21,480 bases of DNA from Micavibrio sp. (GTDB taxonomy: Bacteria > Pseudomonadota > Alphaproteobacteria > Micavibrionales > Micavibrionaceae). Positions 18,125-21,480 of the stretch are shown here, piece by piece (positions within the stretch are counted from its first letter, which is position 1; every line of letters begins with the position of its first letter). The notes beneath the pieces are model-generated. The model was not told where the DNA came from, ran no database searches, and saw only the letters and a program-made list of their open reading frames with translations. A program made the position numbers and the translations under genes. The stretch covers positions 1 through 21,480 of the forward strand of contig JAPJQV010000011.1 of the NCBI GenBank assembly GCA_030824965.1, written 5' to 3'.

Positions 18125-18154
18125 TTGACTCTGAAGTGCCTCCTAACATATAGT
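18125..18154 (+). promoter_or_regulatory. strong sigma70-type promoter of the str operon
   Basis: TTGACT (18125-18130), 18-nt spacer, TATAGT (18149-18154), five of six matches in each box. Predicted start near 18161, leaving a leader of about 220 nt before rpsL. Confidence 0.8.
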
Positions 18155-18160
18155 CCGCCA

Positions 18161-18380
18161 ACTTGTTTGGATGATTTGGCCGCAGGCCTGACTAAACCAT
18201 TGAATTTCAATGACTTAAGCAGACTGAACGCAAGTCTAAAAATTCCCTCGGGAATGTCCGTGATTGACACAAGGTTTTTAGTCTTGGGCGCTTAACTCCT
18301 TGACTTAGCCTTATTTGTCCCTTACGACACCACTCATCCACAACAAATATATATTAAGATTTAAAAGGTCGCAGAAACGT
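18161..18380 (+). promoter_or_regulatory. long rpsL leader with several inverted repeats
   Basis: Inverted repeats in order: GGCC-GCA-GGCC near 18178, CATTGAA-T-TTCAATG (18198-18212), AGACT-N7-AGTCT (18221-18237) and ATTCC-CTCG-GGAAT (18242-18255). A TTGACA at 18264-18269 and a TTGACT near 18300 lack good -10 partners. AAAAGG is the probable SD, about 12 nt before the rpsL ATG. No named riboswitch recognised. Confidence 0.4.
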
Positions 18381-18752
18381 ATGCCAACCATTCAACAGCT
18401 TATCCGTAAACCACGGGAAAAACAGGTTGCCGGTAAAAAGAACCGCGCATTGAAGCAAAACCCGCAAGTCCGTGGCGTTTGCACCCGCGTTTATACAACG
18501 ACACCGAAAAAGCCGAACTCCGCGCTTCGTAAAGTTGCAAAAGTTCGTTTGGCGACTGGCCATGAAGTTATTTGCTACATTCGTGGTGAGGGTCACAACT
18601 TGCAAGAGCACTCTGTTGTTCTTGTTCATGGTGGCCGGGTAAAGGATTTGCCGGGTGTTCGTTACCGTATCGTTCGTGGTGCGCTGGATACTCAAGGCGT
18701 TAAAGATAGAAAACAATCCCGCTCCATGTACGGCGCGAAGAAACCGAAATAA
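18381..18752 (+). CDS. rpsL: 30S ribosomal protein S12
   Basis: 123-residue S12. Invariant decoding-site blocks are present: GVCTRVYTTTPKKPNSALRKVAKVRL with the lysines that give streptomycin resistance when changed, and GEGHNLQEHSVVLVHGGRVKDLPGVRY. Both are wild type, so no resistance allele is visible. The segment before GVCTRV (KKNRALKQNPQV) differs somewhat from the more usual form. ATG 18381 is chosen because it begins MPTIQQLIRKPR; the longer frame from 18315 adds non-conserved residues and has no SD. First gene of rpsL-rpsG-fusA-tuf. Confidence 0.98.
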   Translation: MPTIQQLIRKPREKQVAGKKNRALKQNPQVRGVCTRVYTTTPKKPNSALRKVAKVRLATGHEVICYIRGEGHNLQEHSVVLVHGGRVKDLPGVRYRIVRGALDTQGVKDRKQSRSMYGAKKPK

Positions 18753-18764
18753 TAGGAAAAAGAT

Positions 18765-19271
18765 ATGGCTCGTCGTCGTAGTGCAGAGAAACGCGAAGTT
18801 TTACCGGATCCAAAATTTGGAAACGTTCAATTGTCTAAATTCATCAACGTCGTTATGACGCGCGGCAAGAAGTCTATTGCCGAGCAGATCGTATATGGCG
18901 CGATTGAAATCGTTGAGAAAAAAGCCGGGGCAAATGATGATCTGAATGCGGATCTGGCGCGCGCGTCCAAAGGTCTGGCGGTTCTGATCGCTGTCCTTAA
19001 TAAAGTTAAGCCAAATATCGAAGTTCGTTCCCGCCGCGTCGGTGGTGCGACTTACCAGGTTCCTGTCGAAGTTCGCCAAGATCGTGGTTACGCTCTAGCG
19101 ATGCGCTGGTTGCGCGACGCTGCACGTAAGCGCGGTGAACCGACCATGAAAGAGCGTTTGGCGGCTGAACTTTTGGAAGCGTCGAATGACCGCGGCACTG
19201 CGATCAAAAAGCGTGACGATACCCATAAAATGGCTGAAGCGAACCGCGCGTTTGCTCACTACCGTTGGTAA
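18765..19271 (+). CDS. rpsG: 30S ribosomal protein S7
   Basis: 168-residue S7, which nucleates 30S head assembly and lines the E site. Signatures: MARRRSAEKREVLPDPKFGNVQLSKFIN at the start, SRRVGGATYQVPVEVR in the beta-hairpin region, and the closing DTHKMAEANRAFAHYRW. It is about 12 residues longer than the common 156-residue form. The extra length sits between YGAIEIVEKK and VKPNIEVRSRR (residues about 45-80). AGGAAAA precedes the ATG, 12 nt after rpsL. Confidence 0.97.
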   Translation: MARRRSAEKREVLPDPKFGNVQLSKFINVVMTRGKKSIAEQIVYGAIEIVEKKAGANDDLNADLARASKGLAVLIAVLNKVKPNIEVRSRRVGGATYQVPVEVRQDRGYALAMRWLRDAARKRGEPTMKERLAAELLEASNDRGTAIKKRDDTHKMAEANRAFAHYRW

Positions 19272-19293
19272 TTAAAGAAGAGACATTTAGAAC

Positions 19294-21402
19294 ATGGCAC
19301 GCGAATATCCATTAGACCTCTACCGTAACTTCGGAATTATGGCTCACATCGACGCTGGTAAAACCACGACGACTGAGCGTGTTCTGTATTACACAGGTAA
19401 GTCCCACAAAATCGGTGAAGTTCACGAAGGCGCTGCCACCATGGACTGGATGGAGCAGGAGCAAGAGCGTGGTATCACGATCACCTCCGCTGCGACGACC
19501 ACTTTCTGGGAAGGTCCGAAAGACGGAATAACAGGCGGCAAGAAGTGCCGTTTCAATATCATTGATACGCCGGGACACGTTGACTTCACGATTGAAGTGG
19601 AACGCTCGCTTCGCGTTCTTGATGGCGCGGTCTGCTTGCTTGACGGCAACCAGGGCGTTGAGCCGCAAACTGAAACCGTATGGCGTCAGGGCGACAAGTA
19701 TAAAGTGCCGCGTATTATTTTCGCGAACAAAATGGATAAGACCGGTGCTAACTTCTATATGTGCATCGACTCTGTCAAAAAACGTCTCGGCATCAATCCG
19801 GTTGTTCTGACTTTGCCGATCGGTGAAGAATCTGAGTTTGCGGGTGTGGTTGATCTTCTGAAGATGAAGGCGATTGTCTGGTCCTCTGATGACCTGGGCG
19901 CTTCTTTCAAGGAAGAAGAAATTCCGGCTGATCTCGTTGAGAAAGCTAAAGAATACCGTGCGCAGCTGGTTGATCAGGTTGTTGAGCAAGATGATGCGAC
20001 GATGGAAGCTTATCTCGAGGGTAAAGAGATTGATATCCCAACACTGAAAATGTGCATTCGCAAAGGTACGATTGCATCTACGCTCGTCACCATGATGTGC
20101 GGTTCTTCTTTCAAGAACAAAGGTGTTCAAACGCTTCTTGATGCTGTTGCTGATTACCTGCCATCCCCGATCGATAAGGGTGCGGTTAAAGGTAAGAAAA
20201 TCGACTCCGATGAAGATGATAGCCGTCCGATGACCGAAGACGCGCCAATGTCTGCGCTCGCGTTCAAAATCATGAACGACCCGTTCGTTGGTTCCCTGAC
20301 TTTCGCTCGTATCTACTCCGGTAAAATGGAAGCGGGTTCTTATGTTGTTAACACCGTTAAGGACAAAAAAGAGCGTATTGGCCGTATGCTTCTGATGCAC
20401 GCGAACAACCGCGAAGAAATCAAAGAAGCTTATGCTGGTGACATCGTTGCTCTCGTGGGTCTGAAAGATACAACCACAGGCGACACGCTTTGCGACTCAG
20501 GTAAGCCAATCGTTCTTGAGCGGATGGAATTCCCTGAGCCTGTTATCGAGATCGCGGTTGAGCCGAAAACAAAAGCTGACCAAGAGAAGATGTCTATCGC
20601 CTTGCAACGTCTGGCGTCCGAAGATCCTTCTTTCCGCGTTTCCGTCGATCATGAATCCGGTCAGACGATTATTAAAGGGATGGGTGAGCTTCACCTCGAC
20701 ATTATTGTCGACCGCATGAAGCGTGAATTCAAAGTTGAAGCAAATGTCGGCGCGCCGCAGGTTGCTTACCGTGAAACCATTACGCGTCAGGCAGAGATCA
20801 ACTATACGCACAAAAAGCAGTCCGGTGGTTCGGGTCAATATGCCCGTATCAATCTTGTGTTTGAACCACAAGAGCCGGGTATTGGTTATGAGTTTATCTC
20901 TGATATCACCGGTGGTGCGGTTCCGAAAGAATACATCCCGGGCGTTGAGAAGGGCCTTAAAGCCGCTCAAAATACTGGTATTATCGCGGGCTTCCCTGTC
21001 GTTGACTTCAAGGTGACGTTGAATGACGGTGATTACCACGATGTCGACTCGTCCGCTCTCGCGTTCGAAATCGCTGCTCGCGCCGCTTTTAAAGAAGGTA
21101 TGGCGAAAGCCGGTCCTCAACTGCTTGAGCCAGTTATGAAAGTCGAAGTCGTGACGCCTGAAGATTACATGGGCGATATTATCGGTGATCTGAACTCCCG
21201 TCGTGGCCAGATCTCCGCTATGGAAGATCGTGGTAACGCGAAAGTGATTTCGGCAAACGTGCCGTTGTCCTCAATGTTTGGTTATATCAATACGCTGCGC
21301 TCGATGTCTCAAGGTCGCGCCAACTACTCCATGGTGTTCGATCACTATGAGCCGGTTCCACCGAACATCGTCGATGAAGTTAAGAAAAAATTAGCGGCAT
21401 AA
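19294..21402 (+). CDS. fusA: elongation factor G
   Basis: 702-residue EF-G, the GTPase that drives ribosomal translocation. G1 is AHIDAGKTTT (17-26), the switch/G2 area ERGITITSAATTTFW follows, G3 is DTPGH (91-95) and G4 NKMD (145-148). Later domains include the GEL-H-LD-IVDRMKREF stretch of domain III and the domain IV tip region near HKKQSGGSGQYARINLVFEP. The end of domain V is FGYINTLRSMSQGRANYSMVFDHYEPVP. Length and start are standard. It lies 22 nt after rpsG and 28 nt before tuf. Confidence 0.98.
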   Translation: MAREYPLDLYRNFGIMAHIDAGKTTTTERVLYYTGKSHKIGEVHEGAATMDWMEQEQERGITITSAATTTFWEGPKDGITGGKKCRFNIIDTPGHVDFTIEVERSLRVLDGAVCLLDGNQGVEPQTETVWRQGDKYKVPRIIFANKMDKTGANFYMCIDSVKKRLGINPVVLTLPIGEESEFAGVVDLLKMKAIVWSSDDLGASFKEEEIPADLVEKAKEYRAQLVDQVVEQDDATMEAYLEGKEIDIPTLKMCIRKGTIASTLVTMMCGSSFKNKGVQTLLDAVADYLPSPIDKGAVKGKKIDSDEDDSRPMTEDAPMSALAFKIMNDPFVGSLTFARIYSGKMEAGSYVVNTVKDKKERIGRMLLMHANNREEIKEAYAGDIVALVGLKDTTTGDTLCDSGKPIVLERMEFPEPVIEIAVEPKTKADQEKMSIALQRLASEDPSFRVSVDHESGQTIIKGMGELHLDIIVDRMKREFKVEANVGAPQVAYRETITRQAEINYTHKKQSGGSGQYARINLVFEPQEPGIGYEFISDITGGAVPKEYIPGVEKGLKAAQNTGIIAGFPVVDFKVTLNDGDYHDVDSSALAFEIAARAAFKEGMAKAGPQLLEPVMKVEVVTPEDYMGDIIGDLNSRRGQISAMEDRGNAKVISANVPLSSMFGYINTLRSMSQGRANYSMVFDHYEPVPPNIVDEVKKKLAA

Positions 21403-21430
21403 TTGCCAAGAAAAGTAGAAGGAAGTACAC

Positions 21431-21480
21431 ATGTCTAAGGAAAAGTTCGAGCGGAACAAACCGCATTGTAACATAGGAAC
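21431..21480 (+). CDS. tuf: elongation factor Tu, 5' end only (second tuf copy)
   Basis: ATG preceded by AGAAGGAAG; codes MSKEKFERNKPHCNIGT and runs off the window just before the G1 loop. This is the invariant EF-Tu N-terminus, in the normal place after fusA. Confidence 0.95.
   Translation, partial: MSKEKFERNKPHCNIG

Noticed and set aside
18088..18270. 60-codon minus-strand frame over the rpsL promoter
   Set aside because: Covers a good forward promoter and leader repeats, no SD or family resemblance.
19312..20400. 362-codon open frame on the minus strand inside fusA
   Set aside because: Fully antisense to a conserved gene; the lack of stops follows from fusA codon bias and the product resembles nothing.

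Overview
The window is the ribosomal protein / RNA polymerase (rif-str) region of an alphaproteobacterium. The evidence is the contiguous order tuf, tRNA-Trp, secE, nusG, rplK, rplA, rplJ, rplL, rpoB, rpoC, rpsL, rpsG, fusA, tuf, two separate tuf genes, and a DUF1153 (SciP-like) gene beside rpoC. GC content is moderate in genes and low between them, so this is not a high-GC rhizobial or caulobacter-type genome. A Rhodospirillales- or Micavibrio-like lineage is possible but cannot be proven from this stretch.

Layout. 1-55: last codons of a first tuf gene, then a terminator. 112-233: promoter and tRNA-Trp. 257-2874: an accessory block between tRNA-Trp and secE: an OmpW-type porin preceded by an Fnr/FixK-type box, a Crp/Fnr-family regulator, a convergent secreted EF-hand protein, and a DedA membrane protein. 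2961-3786: secE-nusG and a strong terminator. 3788-4403: two small unknown genes that look like diverged paralogues. 4438-5736: promoter, L1-type autoregulatory hairpin, rplK-rplA, terminator. 5942-6246: an 86-residue unknown gene with its own terminator. 6248-7392: promoter, L10 leader with a terminator/antiterminator arrangement, rplJ-rplL, terminator. 7542-16307: promoter, structured leader, rpoB-rpoC, terminator. 16429-17746: DUF1153, inside a tandem duplication. 18125-21480: promoter, long leader, rpsL-rpsG-fusA and the start of a second tuf.

The most striking feature is a head-to-tail duplication with a 1042-bp period (15628-16669 and 16670-17711). No difference between the copies was found by eye. 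It contains the last 207 codons of rpoC, its terminator, and the first 80 codons of the DUF1153 gene. The full rpoC and one full DUF1153 gene survive. The junction creates a chimeric DUF1153 ORF and a 195-codon orphan RpoC C-terminus. It is either a very recent amplification or an assembly error.

The machinery genes work together in translation, transcription and Sec export. Here the usual long operon is cut by strong terminators into separate units, and lineage-specific genes sit at the boundaries. I see no CRISPR array, transposase or phage gene. No complete new system is evident. The best candidates for new biology are the paralogous pair after nusG, the orphan between rplA and rplJ, the cysteine-tailed Crp/Fnr protein next to an Fnr-boxed ompW, and the duplication.
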